Shown: piece after piece, positions 17,157 to 26,387 of the stretch
How the letters are laid out: each line of letters begins with the position of its first letter
Position numbering within the stretch: the stretch's first letter is position 1
DNA from: Candidatus Zhuqueibacterota bacterium
GTDB lineage: Bacteria; Zhuqueibacterota; Zhuqueibacteria; Oceanimicrobiales; Oceanimicrobiaceae
Assembly: GCA_029262055.1 (NCBI GenBank)
Contig: JAJDAD010000003.1
Span: 35,150 to 99,149, forward strand
Direction: 5' to 3'
DNA length: 64,000 nt
The notes under the pieces: generated by a model
Told to the model about the DNA's origin: nothing
Databases searched by the model: none
The model's input: the letters and a program-made list of their open reading frames with translations, nothing else
Position numbers and translations under genes: made by a program

Positions 17157-18092
17157 TTATGAAGAGGTGTCGTTGTCACACCAGGGTCGCAGAGAACCCA
17201 CAAGCTCGGCGCAGGCGGGCAACTCGTGCTCCGCGCAGTAGCGCTCTATTCCTTTGATGACTCTGATTCCGGTAGTGGGGTCGACAAAATTGGCTGTACC
17301 GATTTGAATAACGCTGGCCCCGGCGATCAAGAACTCCAGGGCATCATTGCTGCTAAAAATCCCACCGATGCCGATGATTGGAATGTCTACCTCCTGAGCA
17401 ACCTCGAACACCTTGGCCAAAGCCACAGGCTTGATTGCAGGCCCGGAGTAACCGGCCTTGCCGGCGTAAATTCGGGGTCGTCTGGTCTCCGTGTCGATTG
17501 CAAGCCCCACCAGCGTGTTGATCAAAGAGACAGCGTCAGCGCCACCGTCGCGTGCCGCCCGGGCAATCGTGCTGACCCTGGTGACATTCGGAGTCAGTTT
17601 TGCGATCACGGGCCGTCCGGTCACCCGCCGGACCTGCGCCGTGACCTTTTGGGTGACACTCGGGTCCTGGCTGAACTCCAGTCCGCCTTCGCGTACGTTT
17701 GGACAGGAATAATTCAACTCGTATGCAGCGATGCCGCTTTCATCTTCGAGGTGCTCCACGACGCGCACAAATTCTTCAGCTGTACCACCGGCGATATTTA
17801 CGATGATTCTGGTCTGCAGCGAGCGCAGAAACGGCAGCTTCTCGGCAATGAAGGCTTCTACTCCGACGTTGGCCAAACCGATAGAATTCAGCATGCCTGC
17901 CGCGACTTCAAAAATTCGTGGCGGTGGGTTGCCGGCCCGGGGGTTTAGGCTAATCGATTTTGTAACGATTCCACCCAATTGGTTCAGGTCGAAGAGGTCT
18001 GCACTTTCGCTGGCGTAGCCAAAAGTACCCGACGCCACCATCACCGGATTCTGTAGCACCAGATCACCGATCTTGGCCGAGAGGTCAACCAT
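17157..18092 (-). CDS. pyrD: Dihydroorotate dehydrogenase, class 1B catalytic subunit
   Basis: FMN subunit oxidising dihydroorotate to orotate in pyrimidine synthesis. 311 residues from the ATG at 18090-18092; a longer frame to 18203 overlaps pyrK and is rejected. Signatures: NPVMVASGTFGYASE, the Cys-containing YELNYSCPNVREGG (class 1B active-site cysteine), RPVIAKLTPNV and IPIIGIGGIFS. It overlaps pyrK by 8 bases, which fits the PyrD-PyrK heterotetramer that passes electrons to NAD+. Confidence 0.95.
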   Translation of the reverse strand: MVDLSAKIGDLVLQNPVMVASGTFGYASESADLFDLNQLGGIVTKSISLNPRAGNPPPRIFEVAAGMLNSIGLANVGVEAFIAEKLPFLRSLQTRIIVNIAGGTAEEFVRVVEHLEDESGIAAYELNYSCPNVREGGLEFSQDPSVTQKVTAQVRRVTGRPVIAKLTPNVTRVSTIARAARDGGADAVSLINTLVGLAIDTETRRPRIYAGKAGYSGPAIKPVALAKVFEVAQEVDIPIIGIGGIFSSNDALEFLIAGASVIQIGTANFVDPTTGIRVIKGIERYCAEHELPACAELVGSLRPWCDNDTSS

Positions 18093-18915
18093 GTAACGCA
18101 ACCTTACCGGCCTCGAAAACAGGGCCGTCAACACAAGTGAGCATGAACCGCTTACCGTTATCCGCGGTACGTACCGGGCAGCCAACACAAATCCCGAAGC
18201 CACATGCCATGGTTGTTTCCAGCGAGATTTGACACTTCACCTGGTATTTCTTGGCGATCTCGCACATGGCGTTCAGAAACGGTGTGGGCCCGCAAGCAAA
18301 CAGTTGCACTGAATCCAGATGTTCCGTCTTATCGAGAAATGTAACGAGTGGCCCGGTGACCAGGCCGCGAAAACCCACGCTGCCGTCTTCGGTAGCCAAT
18401 TCAACGTCGGCATTTCCTCGCGAAAATCCCTGAGTCAAAACCAATTCGCTTCCAGTGCGTGCCCCCAGGAAGACACGCACCCGTCTATGCATCGCCACGA
18501 GTCTCTCGAACAAGTAAGGGAACGGCGCTACCCCAAGTCCGCCCGCCACGAGAACAGCATTTTCGGCATCGGGGTCGATGGTAAATCCGTTACCCAACGG
18601 CCCCAGGACACTGACTACCTGACCGGTGCGTAGCCTGCTCATGAGTTCGGTTCCAACACCTACGATTTTCCATACGACTTCGATCCAACCGTCGGATTGA
18701 TTAACTTGGCTGATGCTGAATGGCCTGCGCAGTATGGGAAACAGGTCCTGGTTGACTTTAAGATTCACAAACTGGCCGGGCTCAGCCTTTTGCGCTATGT
18801 CAGGACATGACAAACGAAGTGAATATATCTGATTGGAAAAGTGCGTGATCGAAAGGACGCGGCAGTCAAAAATTCCCCGGCTGCCTGCAGGCGAAGCTTC
18901 GTTACTCTTCTGCAC
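18085..18915 (-). CDS. pyrK: Dihydroorotate dehydrogenase electron-transfer subunit
   Basis: FAD/[2Fe-2S] subunit of class 1B dihydroorotate dehydrogenase. 276 residues. FAD-binding FPILRRPFSIS, NAD-binding VLVAGGLGVAPFPYL, and a C-terminal cluster motif with four cysteines (MACGFGICVGCPVRT, then MLTCVDGP; spacing C-x4-C-x2-C-x12-C). It begins with GTG (18913-18915), inside the last codons of the upstream TPR lipoprotein gene (14-base overlap), and is followed by pyrD. Confidence 0.93.
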   Translation of the reverse strand: MQKSNEASPAGSRGIFDCRVLSITHFSNQIYSLRLSCPDIAQKAEPGQFVNLKVNQDLFPILRRPFSISQVNQSDGWIEVVWKIVGVGTELMSRLRTGQVVSVLGPLGNGFTIDPDAENAVLVAGGLGVAPFPYLFERLVAMHRRVRVFLGARTGSELVLTQGFSRGNADVELATEDGSVGFRGLVTGPLVTFLDKTEHLDSVQLFACGPTPFLNAMCEIAKKYQVKCQISLETTMACGFGICVGCPVRTADNGKRFMLTCVDGPVFEAGKVALHG

Positions 18916-20977
18916 GAGCTCGCTGGTTCTCCACCGGGTCTTCCTCCTGCTTCTGTATCTGCTTCTGACCGGCTCTCGGTTTCTCAGGAACGGGGCCCTC
19001 TGTTGCCGGGGACTTCACATTGCCTTCGGGAGGGGACTGGCCCGGCTCAGCCTGTTCGCCAGCAGGCGGCGCGGGGCCTCTTCCCATGGCTGACATTTTC
19101 TTGCTGACGTCACCTGAATATTCCGAGTCGGGGTAGCGCTTCATGATCTCGCCGTAGACCATGGCTGCCCTTGCATTATCAAAAATAATCTGCTCGTGAA
19201 TCCAGCCGATGGCATACAGCGCCTTCGGGGCAAACTCGGAATTGGGGAAGTCGTCCGCCACTTTTTGGTAGTTGTCGATGGCCTGTGGGATATTCTGACG
19301 TTCGAACAGGTCGCGCTCGGCGGCCTGATAGAGATCCATGGCGGGCTCATGCTTCGCTGCAACGGGGAGTCCAAGCCGCAGGCGCGCGGCAACGCTTTGC
19401 TCGCTCAGAGGATACTCATCCATAAGTTTCTGCAACAAAGAGTCCGATGTCACCTGGTCATCATAGTCGTCCGCATAGATAAGAGCTGAGGAATACACCG
19501 CCTTGGGCGCTTCAGGATGGTCCTTGAACAAATCCATGATCTCGGCGTACTCTGCAAGCGCTGAATCAACCTGCCCGAATTGCAGCCGGTATGTTTCAGC
19601 CAGTTGCAGCTTGTTGGCCATCAATTCATTTAACTGACGAATCCGTGCCTGCTCGTTTTCATCAACCGGCGGCTTTTCGTTCTCCGTCAGTTGCAGACTT
19701 TTTTCCAGGCGGGCGATCTTTTTTCTTTGCGTCATCAACCGTAACTCCGGATGCACGCCGTGTTCCAGCAGAAGCAACTCAAGCTTTGACAGGCCGTAAC
19801 TGTTGCCAGCTTCATCCATCAGTGCCTCACCCTGCGCTTTCTTGACAAGGTTGTTTAATCGGATCAGCTCTCCGATATCCCTGGCCCGTCGGCTGGACTC
19901 GGCCACATATTCGGATTTATTAAATTCGATTTTGACCTTGTCATAATTCTCTTTAGCCTTGGCAAAACTGCGCAGATCCAATTCATAGATTCTCGCCATC
20001 CTGTAGTAGGCAGTAGCTGCGGCTTCTGATCTTTTATTCTCCAGGACGAGCAGCTCGTACTGCTCCAACGCGTCATGCACCTTCCCCAGGTACTCAGGCT
20101 GGTTTGCATCTGATTTTTTCAGTAAGGCGACTCCGCGTCGATAGGTAATGTCTGCCAGTTCCAATTGCACGAAGCCATGTTTTCTCTTAAACAGCTCGTT
20201 TTCCAGGAGATCTTCACAGACAGTCTTGGCTGCGTTGAAATCGCCGGAAAGCTTCAGCGCGCGCGCATAGCTCAGCAGAGCTTCAAACTCACGGACATCC
20301 TGGGTGTCGTACTTTAGAGCCGATTTGAAACTAGCTGCGGCCTCAATCGGCTTGCCGTTGATTATCTGGCATTCACCAAGCTGGTAATAGGCCTTGGATT
20401 TCACCATCTTGCTACGTGAAGTGTGTGCCGCGGCCTTGTACTCCAACTCGGCGGGATCATAACTCTGTTGCTTGAAATGGATTTCGCCGAGCAAGAAGCG
20501 ACTCTCTTCTCGAATCTCATCTTTCAGCTTTTCTTTCTTCAGCAACTCTGTCAACACAAGACGGGCAGAGGAATAGTCCTGCATCTCTATGTTGGATTTT
20601 GCCAGCCAGATTCGCGCCCTGTGGTAGTATTTGCTTTTAGGAAAATATTGGCCCAGCTCCTGAAACTTGCGTTGGGCCTTAATGTACTCCTCTTTGTAAT
20701 ACAGACACTCACCCAGAATAAACAGTGCATCGTCCACGTACTTGCTGTCTGGATAGACTTCGAGGATTTTTGAGGCTTTTGCTATTGTGTCATCGTACTT
20801 CTTCTTTTCCGCCGCGGTGATCGCCGCACCCTGTCGCTTTTGGCGCTCCTTCAGAGCTTCCCTGTAAAGCTCTTTTGTGTTATGAAAAGTATTGAAGTAA
20901 GCGCACGACGAAAACAGAACGGACAGCAACGCCAGCGTAAAAACAATCGCGCGTTGTGTGTGGCGGAATCTATGCAT
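18902..20977 (-). CDS. Outer-membrane TPR lipoprotein (SprE-like N-terminus)
   Basis: 691 residues. The N-terminal signal ends in LFSSCAYFNTF, a lipobox followed by the AYFNTF-type motif that is common in FCB-group TPR lipoproteins. The body is almost entirely helical repeats of TPR type (for example DALFILGECLYYKEEYIKAQ, AYYQLGECQIINGKP and ALYAIGWIHEQ), with a charged coiled section around residues 400-470 and a low-complexity Pro/Glu-rich tail of about 60 residues. Likely a periplasmic or outer-membrane scaffold for protein-protein contacts. No enzyme motif is seen. Its stop overlaps the pyrK start, yet a functional link to pyrimidine synthesis is not implied. Confidence 0.75.
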   Translation of the reverse strand: MHRFRHTQRAIVFTLALLSVLFSSCAYFNTFHNTKELYREALKERQKRQGAAITAAEKKKYDDTIAKASKILEVYPDSKYVDDALFILGECLYYKEEYIKAQRKFQELGQYFPKSKYYHRARIWLAKSNIEMQDYSSARLVLTELLKKEKLKDEIREESRFLLGEIHFKQQSYDPAELEYKAAAHTSRSKMVKSKAYYQLGECQIINGKPIEAAASFKSALKYDTQDVREFEALLSYARALKLSGDFNAAKTVCEDLLENELFKRKHGFVQLELADITYRRGVALLKKSDANQPEYLGKVHDALEQYELLVLENKRSEAAATAYYRMARIYELDLRSFAKAKENYDKVKIEFNKSEYVAESSRRARDIGELIRLNNLVKKAQGEALMDEAGNSYGLSKLELLLLEHGVHPELRLMTQRKKIARLEKSLQLTENEKPPVDENEQARIRQLNELMANKLQLAETYRLQFGQVDSALAEYAEIMDLFKDHPEAPKAVYSSALIYADDYDDQVTSDSLLQKLMDEYPLSEQSVAARLRLGLPVAAKHEPAMDLYQAAERDLFERQNIPQAIDNYQKVADDFPNSEFAPKALYAIGWIHEQIIFDNARAAMVYGEIMKRYPDSEYSGDVSKKMSAMGRGPAPPAGEQAEPGQSPPEGNVKSPATEGPVPEKPRAGQKQIQKQEEDPVENQRARAEE

Positions 20978-21073
20978 TGAAATGCTCTAATTACCTGTGG
21001 GTGAAATCAATTACAAAACATCGACACATAAACCAACGAGGTTCTTCGAATATCGTTCCCGGGGACACCCAAC

Positions 21074-21616
21074 TTAATGGCTAACCCGTGGGGCCATCGA
21101 ACCATTCGGGAGGATTTCCCTGGCAATATTGACCAGATAATGTGCAAATATTCCCACCAAAGATCCAGAGAAAAGTGCCGACACCAGCATGACCGGCATC
21201 AGGTAGAGCGCTTGTATCTTGTTGACAAACAATAGCGACGCTAATAGAAGCTGTGTTAAGTTGTGCGCGTAAGCGCCCAGCACACTTATACCAATTGCAC
21301 TGAAAACACCGCTCCACCTGTGTTTGACTAAGCCCATAATGGCCGCAGCCGCCATGCCACCGCATAGGGAAAACAGAAAGACCGGATTGAGAAAGGTCCC
21401 GAGCACCAGCGCTGAAAGCACGCTCCGCAAAAATGCGACGAGCATGGCCGCCCTGGCACCGAACAAATAGAGGGTAACGACCGTGCCAAGGTTGGCTAAA
21501 CCGGGCTTAAGCCACGGCAGTGGCGCCGGGATCAGCGATTCAAACAAAAACAGCGCCATCGACGCCGCGACCAGCACACTGATGCGTACCAAGGTACTGA
21601 GGTTGCGCGCACTCAC
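21074..21616 (-). CDS. Gx transporter / HepS-like ECF S-component family protein
   Basis: Membrane protein of about 180 residues from a GTG at 21614-21616 (VSARNLSTLVRIS). The frame is open to 21697, but that part overlaps the preceding NusG-II gene and has no ribosome site. Five to six helices; PAPLPWLKPGLANLGTVV is the family hallmark (Gx transporter, formerly heptaprenyl diphosphate synthase component I). Such genes often sit next to NusG-domain-II proteins, as here, near Rnf/ApbE or isoprenoid functions. The substrate is unknown; EcfT (14282-15073) is a possible partner. Confidence 0.75.
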   Translation of the reverse strand: MSARNLSTLVRISVLVAASMALFLFESLIPAPLPWLKPGLANLGTVVTLYLFGARAAMLVAFLRSVLSALVLGTFLNPVFLFSLCGGMAAAAIMGLVKHRWSGVFSAIGISVLGAYAHNLTQLLLASLLFVNKIQALYLMPVMLVSALFSGSLVGIFAHYLVNIAREILPNGSMAPRVSH

Positions 21617-21644
21617 CGAACCGGAATCCGGCCGCGTGCCGGCA

Positions 21645-22034
21645 CTATTCCGTGATCGCGTCAAATTTGTTGCTCTGTCCACCTTGAATGGAAACAACTA
21701 CTCGGTTCGGGACACAAACAATGACCTGCCCCACCCTGCTGATTTGGCCCTGGCGTTCGCAGACCTTGGCAGGGCAATCCGAATGGACCACTTGTAGCGC
21801 CCCTTTTTCGATGCGGATGCGCGTCACTCCCAGCGGCCCGGGCACCGCGAACTCACCGCTTTCGCTCAACAGTCGGTCAAAGCGCGTGCCGGCAGCCCCT
21901 ACGATCTCCGCCGAGTGCCCGGCAGCCGTAAGTCCGTTTATCCAGAAAATGCTAAATGAACTGACGACCAGCAGGAACAGCAGTAGTATGCGGTCACCAG
22001 CCGTCGTCACGGCAAAAAGTTCGCCGAACCGCAA
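21645..22034 (-). CDS. NusG domain II-containing membrane-anchored protein
   Basis: 129 residues: one N-terminal membrane helix (about residues 15-35), then a small beta-rich domain with the conserved CPAKVC-type pair (VVHSDCPAKVCERQG) and IVCVPNRVVV. This is the NusG domain II family seen as short extracytoplasmic proteins paired with Gx transporters. The start is TTG at 22032-22034, two bases after the previous stop, suggesting coupling. Biochemical role unknown. Confidence 0.8.
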   Translation of the reverse strand: MRFGELFAVTTAGDRILLLFLLVVSSFSIFWINGLTAAGHSAEIVGAAGTRFDRLLSESGEFAVPGPLGVTRIRIEKGALQVVHSDCPAKVCERQGQISRVGQVIVCVPNRVVVSIQGGQSNKFDAITE

Positions 22035-22036
22035 TT

Positions 22037-24298
22037 CTAATTGAGCCGCTTTATTGCTATCATCGCTTCCTCAACTTGCTGCAGATATTTGAGCGCGCCA
22101 ACATGGCCCGCGTCCAACTCGAGAACCTTCTTGAACTCGACCTCGGCTTCCTGGTATTTGTCCTGGGTATACAAGCTGATAGCCCCATTGAACAATGAGA
22201 CGATCTCCCGTTCTTTCCGCTTCTTCACCACCTGCAATTCGCGCTCAACCCGATTATCGGCGGGAGAGATTTCCAGTGCAGACTGTAAGATTTCCAGTGC
22301 GTGGTTGAACTTGCCCCGACCAGCTTCGCGCCGCGCTTCTGACACGAGGTCCCTTATCCGGACTTCTTTCCGTGCTACTTTCCGCTGCCTTTGGGCCTCG
22401 GGGTTGCCCGGTTCCAGAGTCAGCGCCTGTTCATAGAGGTCCAGCTCCTTCCGCAAATCTCCCTGTTCTCTGGCGGCCTGTGCTTCGGCTAACAGGCTGG
22501 TGGTCTTGGCCCCAATGTCTTTTCTCACCTTGCGCAGACCGGTTGCAGCGCCTTTATGTTTCGGATTCATGGCCATGACCTCTGAAAGAACAGCCAACGC
22601 GCCCCGCAGGTCATCCTGTTGATAGAGAGTCATTCCTTTCCGGTACTGCGCATTCGCAAACTTGTTCACTCTGGGGCGCAGACGGGCAACGGCGCTCTGA
22701 GCTGCTGCATTGCCTTTCTCTATCTTCAGGATCGACCGGTATTGGTTGGTAGCAGGCACATACTCTCCAGCCTGTTCAAGGCGGCGGGCTTCAACAAAGA
22801 GATCATCGATCCTTGAACGACGTGCACCGATCCTCTGCCTGGTTTCTACCAGATAGCCTTGCAAACCTTCTATCTTTGGAGACAGTTGCGCGGCGGCTTC
22901 AAACTGGCCTAGAGCTTCTTCATAGTTTCCCTGCTTAAAATATCCGATGCCACTAAGGTAGTGTTCCTGGCCGTTGTCCTTTAGAATCGTATCGATGTTG
23001 CTCAGATAGTAAAGGGCGGTTGAATTGCCTTTGTCGAGCATCAAGACGCGGTTAAACATCTTTTTGGCTGCCAGAAACTGGTTGGACTCAAATCTCAGGA
23101 TGCCCTCGTCTATGGTCTCCCTCGCGAAAGCTGCGATCGCCGGTTTGAGAGCCTGGAGTTGCATGCGTGCTTCATCCTGGCCTGGGTTTAGTTCGAGTAT
23201 TCTGGCATAGATCAGTGCTGCCCGCAAGAATTTTGGTTCTTCTGGATTAAGTAATGTCGCCGCCACCGTGAGGAGGGAATCTACCATGTGGCTGATTTTG
23301 TCAGACCTGCGGTCCAGTGCAAAGACGATCTGTCGCACTGAATCGCTCTTGGCGTCAGCCAAGTCATAGGATAGATACTTTTTCAGGGACCGGCTGGCAG
23401 CGCCATAATTCCCTGTTTTGATCTGCCTGATCCCCGCTTTCATGTGCGGTCTGGCCAGGCTTCTCCGGTCAGGTCCGACACGGGTCGAAAGAGTAAAAAG
23501 CAACCTATCAGTTGCACCGGAATAAGCCATACTGAAACTAAAAAGGTCCAAACGATAAGCGGCGCCAAACGAAGCTTTATCGAGTTCAAAGTCTTCGATA
23601 CCGGCGAACAAAGACAAACGGCCGGGCAATTGGAAGCCAACGCCAAGGTGCTCGCTGTTTTCTCCTTCCCGAATGTGATAACCGGCATTCAACAAGACCC
23701 CGGTCATGGGAAAGACATAGCTGAGCCCTAACAGGGCGCTCGTACTAACCGACGGACTGCTTAACGGAATCCCGTGCACGGCCAGACCAAAGCCGAGGCG
23801 GTCATCCCATTTCATGTCAGGCTTGCGGTACCAACCACGCTCAGGTGCGCCAATATCGGCATTTCCGAAGAAAGCGCCCCAGTTGGCGCTGCCAAACCAG
23901 CGGCCGCCTGTTTCCTCCAGATTCACGCTGCCGCCCAGAGAGATTCTTTCATTCATGCTACGCCCCCAGGCCAGCGAGCCGCGGTCAAGCCTTTCCGGCG
24001 TACCCGGCACACGCACCAAGCCGACTCCAAAGGTCCCGAAAGTTGGCAGATAGTGGGAGCCCGCAAGTAGATTGAACTCGAACGGATCATTGACGGTAGC
24101 CACAAACGTGCTGGTTTTCAGTCCGGAAAGCAGAGCAGGATTCCAAAAAATGCCGGCTGCGTCACGGGACTGCGCAACCAATGAACCACCCAACCCTACG
24201 CCGCGCGCATCCGGCAGGAAGAGCTGCTGCGCAGATGCCATCACTTGCGTTAGGCTAAGAACAAGCAGGATGATGCAATATTTAAGACTGTGTCTCAT
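22037..24298 (-). CDS. PorV/UPF0164-like outer-membrane barrel fused to TPR domain
   Basis: 753 residues. A signal peptide (cut after about residue 23, VMASAQ) leads into DARGVGLGGSLVAQSRDAA and IFWNPALLSG, the usual opening of PorV/UPF0164-type barrels. Beta-strand-rich sequence continues to about residue 280. From about residue 295 to the end it is helical TPR repeats (YFKQGNYEEALGQFEAAAQL, ALYLYEQALTLEPGN-like units, LYTQDKYQEAEVEFKKVLEL). The fusion places a TPR scaffold in the periplasm attached to an outer-membrane barrel. It lies 51 bases downstream of an adenylate cyclase and is followed at once by the NusG-II/Gx pair. Confidence 0.72.
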   Translation of the reverse strand: MRHSLKYCIILLVLSLTQVMASAQQLFLPDARGVGLGGSLVAQSRDAAGIFWNPALLSGLKTSTFVATVNDPFEFNLLAGSHYLPTFGTFGVGLVRVPGTPERLDRGSLAWGRSMNERISLGGSVNLEETGGRWFGSANWGAFFGNADIGAPERGWYRKPDMKWDDRLGFGLAVHGIPLSSPSVSTSALLGLSYVFPMTGVLLNAGYHIREGENSEHLGVGFQLPGRLSLFAGIEDFELDKASFGAAYRLDLFSFSMAYSGATDRLLFTLSTRVGPDRRSLARPHMKAGIRQIKTGNYGAASRSLKKYLSYDLADAKSDSVRQIVFALDRRSDKISHMVDSLLTVAATLLNPEEPKFLRAALIYARILELNPGQDEARMQLQALKPAIAAFARETIDEGILRFESNQFLAAKKMFNRVLMLDKGNSTALYYLSNIDTILKDNGQEHYLSGIGYFKQGNYEEALGQFEAAAQLSPKIEGLQGYLVETRQRIGARRSRIDDLFVEARRLEQAGEYVPATNQYRSILKIEKGNAAAQSAVARLRPRVNKFANAQYRKGMTLYQQDDLRGALAVLSEVMAMNPKHKGAATGLRKVRKDIGAKTTSLLAEAQAAREQGDLRKELDLYEQALTLEPGNPEAQRQRKVARKEVRIRDLVSEARREAGRGKFNHALEILQSALEISPADNRVERELQVVKKRKEREIVSLFNGAISLYTQDKYQEAEVEFKKVLELDAGHVGALKYLQQVEEAMIAIKRLN

Positions 24299-24349
24299 AT
24301 TCTACCGCGTTCCGGATGCAGACAGTTTGAGTTGTTGAGGCACACCAGG

Positions 24350-25855
24350 TTAGGCAATAATGTCGCGGTCATAGTCAACTTCACAAACCGCGATGGGCTG
24401 CGACCTGCCCTTTACCGATATGGATTTCAGGCGCGAGGTCGGGTAGGAACCGTCAACATCATTGGCAACATCAAAAGAGGTTATGATTTGCCCGGCATGT
24501 GCGGCAGTGCAAAGGCGGGCAGCAACATTGACCACATCGCCGATCACGGTGTAGTCCATACGATGAGCCGATCCCATGTTTCCGATGACCGCTGAACCGC
24601 AGTTAATGCCGACGCCCACTTCAAGGCTGGTTTTCCCCCGTATTTCTCTTTCCTGATTTACAAGTTTGATTTGTCTCTGGATTTCCACAGCAGCACAAAG
24701 GGCATTTTCCGACATCTGTTCCCCCTGGAAAATGGCCATGATCTGGTCCCCCATAAACTTGTCGACTATGCCGTTGTACCTTTCGATAATCCGCGTTTGC
24801 AGGTTGAAATAGATATTCAGGAGCTTCACAATCTCCTCTGGGTCAAGGTGTTCGGCAATGGACGAAAAGTCACGCAAATCCGAAAAGAGTACGGTCAGGT
24901 TCCGTTTTACCGCAACGGCCCCCCGCCCGTCGCTTCGTACCGTTTCCTTGATCATCTCGACCGTCAGTTTCGAGACGAACTTCTGCATTTGTAGCTTCTC
25001 GCGCAACTGACGGATCATGCTGTTAAACTCGGTGGCTAACCTGCCCAACTCATCCTTGGAATCAACCAATATCTCAAGGCTTAGATTGCCGTTGCCAACC
25101 TGGCGTGCGCCGTCCGAAAGCAACTTGATTTGATTGGTCATTTTCTTTGTAATCATGTTGATGCCGACGAACGCAAAGATGACAATTAGCAATGCGGAAG
25201 CCAACGCAATTTTTCGCGCAAGCCGAACCGGGGCCAGTACAGCACGTTTTGAGAAGCTTATGAAGGCGACCCCCAACAGAATTTGCTTCGCCTCTGAGTT
25301 CTCTTGTAACTCGGCTGTGATCGGACAGAAATATTTAAACCGGGTGTCGGACTCGACCACACTGAACTGTCGATACTGTAGCAGCTCTTGCGGGTTTGCC
25401 AGCTCAATGGCTTCACCATCTTTATCAAAGCCGGCCACCAGTTCCGCCTCGTGGTTCACAACCACTGCCCGTTTCAAACCCTCCACTTCAGCATTGTTCA
25501 ACCGGAGCACGGCTTCCTTCACTTTCCCCGACTCGCCGCGCAGCAAGTCGCCCTTAACCGTCTCAGCCAGATTCCGGATCAGCGCTCCACTGACCTGGGA
25601 AACTCTCTGCAGGGTTGCCGCCTCCTGGGTCTGGATGAGGATCAAGCTGAGCATCGAGAGAACGAAAAGAACGATGGCCCCAATGATCAAACTCAGTTTG
25701 AACCGGATCGGCAGGAAACGGAAATACTCTGCAATAGATTTCCCCCTGGCTGACACGCGAGCAAAAACTGAACGCTCGTGAGCGACGGTGATAGTCTCGG
25801 TGGGCGTGGCCCCGGTCTTGCGGACTGGGCCGGGTTGGTCACTAAATCCTGGCAA
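24350..25855 (-). CDS. Membrane class III adenylate cyclase with HAMP
   Basis: 501 residues: two membrane helices (about residues 52-75 and 210-235) flanking an extracytoplasmic sensor domain, a HAMP segment (about 235-290), then a class III cyclase domain. Metal-binding aspartates are in VLFSDLRDFSSI; the purine-selecting Lys is in IVDKFMGDQIM and its partner Asp in MDYTVIGDVVNVAARL, where the transition-state Asn and Arg follow. Lys/Asp at those positions indicate ATP, so cAMP synthesis is likely. The start is taken as TTG at 25853-25855, with no clear ribosome site, so the N-terminus is uncertain. Confidence 0.88.
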   Translation of the reverse strand: MPGFSDQPGPVRKTGATPTETITVAHERSVFARVSARGKSIAEYFRFLPIRFKLSLIIGAIVLFVLSMLSLILIQTQEAATLQRVSQVSGALIRNLAETVKGDLLRGESGKVKEAVLRLNNAEVEGLKRAVVVNHEAELVAGFDKDGEAIELANPQELLQYRQFSVVESDTRFKYFCPITAELQENSEAKQILLGVAFISFSKRAVLAPVRLARKIALASALLIVIFAFVGINMITKKMTNQIKLLSDGARQVGNGNLSLEILVDSKDELGRLATEFNSMIRQLREKLQMQKFVSKLTVEMIKETVRSDGRGAVAVKRNLTVLFSDLRDFSSIAEHLDPEEIVKLLNIYFNLQTRIIERYNGIVDKFMGDQIMAIFQGEQMSENALCAAVEIQRQIKLVNQEREIRGKTSLEVGVGINCGSAVIGNMGSAHRMDYTVIGDVVNVAARLCTAAHAGQIITSFDVANDVDGSYPTSRLKSISVKGRSQPIAVCEVDYDRDIIA

Positions 25856-25892
25856 ATGGCACCGCGTTTGAGAGTCTGTTGTGGCTGTTTAC

Positions 25893-26174
25893 TTACATAC
25901 CACTGGGAGCTATTTCAATTCGGATATTTTCCAGTTCAAAAGTACGGGTCTGGGGCTCCACCAGGGTCCAGAGGTAGTAGAGACAAAAAGACAAGAAAAT
26001 GACAAGAAACGCCAGGCTCTTTACCGAACCGCGTGATGTGCGGGCATTCTTGCGCAGACGACGAAACTTGATACGGGCCTCATCCTGCTCCTTTTCCTCT
26101 TCAGTCTGGTAGTAGTAGGCAGTGAAACCGAATTGCCTGGGTCTTCTCCTGACAAAAAAATCTTCAAAAAACAT
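25893..26174 (-). CDS. Hypothetical single-pass membrane protein
   Basis: 93 residues from the ATG at 26172-26174. The N-terminal half is charged (RRRPRQFGFTAYYYQTEEEK), followed by an Arg/Lys-rich stretch, one membrane helix (about residues 55-75) and a short C-terminal extracytoplasmic segment. No family recognised. It precedes the adenylate cyclase by 37 bases, so it may be co-expressed with it. The 213-base gap to the divergent mazG gene shows no further feature. Confidence 0.5.
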   Translation of the reverse strand: MFFEDFFVRRRPRQFGFTAYYYQTEEEKEQDEARIKFRRLRKNARTSRGSVKSLAFLVIFLSFCLYYLWTLVEPQTRTFELENIRIEIAPSGM

Positions 26175-26387
26175 GGCACTACCTGATGGTGTCGAAAAGC
26201 AAATTTCCCGGTGAACGGGTTGATTGACCGCAATACTGGAAACGCAAGATTTCACGAATTACCCGAACATGAAAATAACCAAAAATCAATATATAGTCAA
26301 GCACTTTGCAGGTTACAGCGCTTGCTACAATCTTGCGGTTTTACTATCTTGCCGATTCTGAAAATACACAAAACAAACGAGGTAGAA

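Noticed and set aside
21617..21697. Extra 27 N-terminal residues of the Gx-family protein
   Set aside because: They overlap the end of the NusG-II gene, look non-homologous and lack a ribosome site; a GTG at 21616 is preferred.
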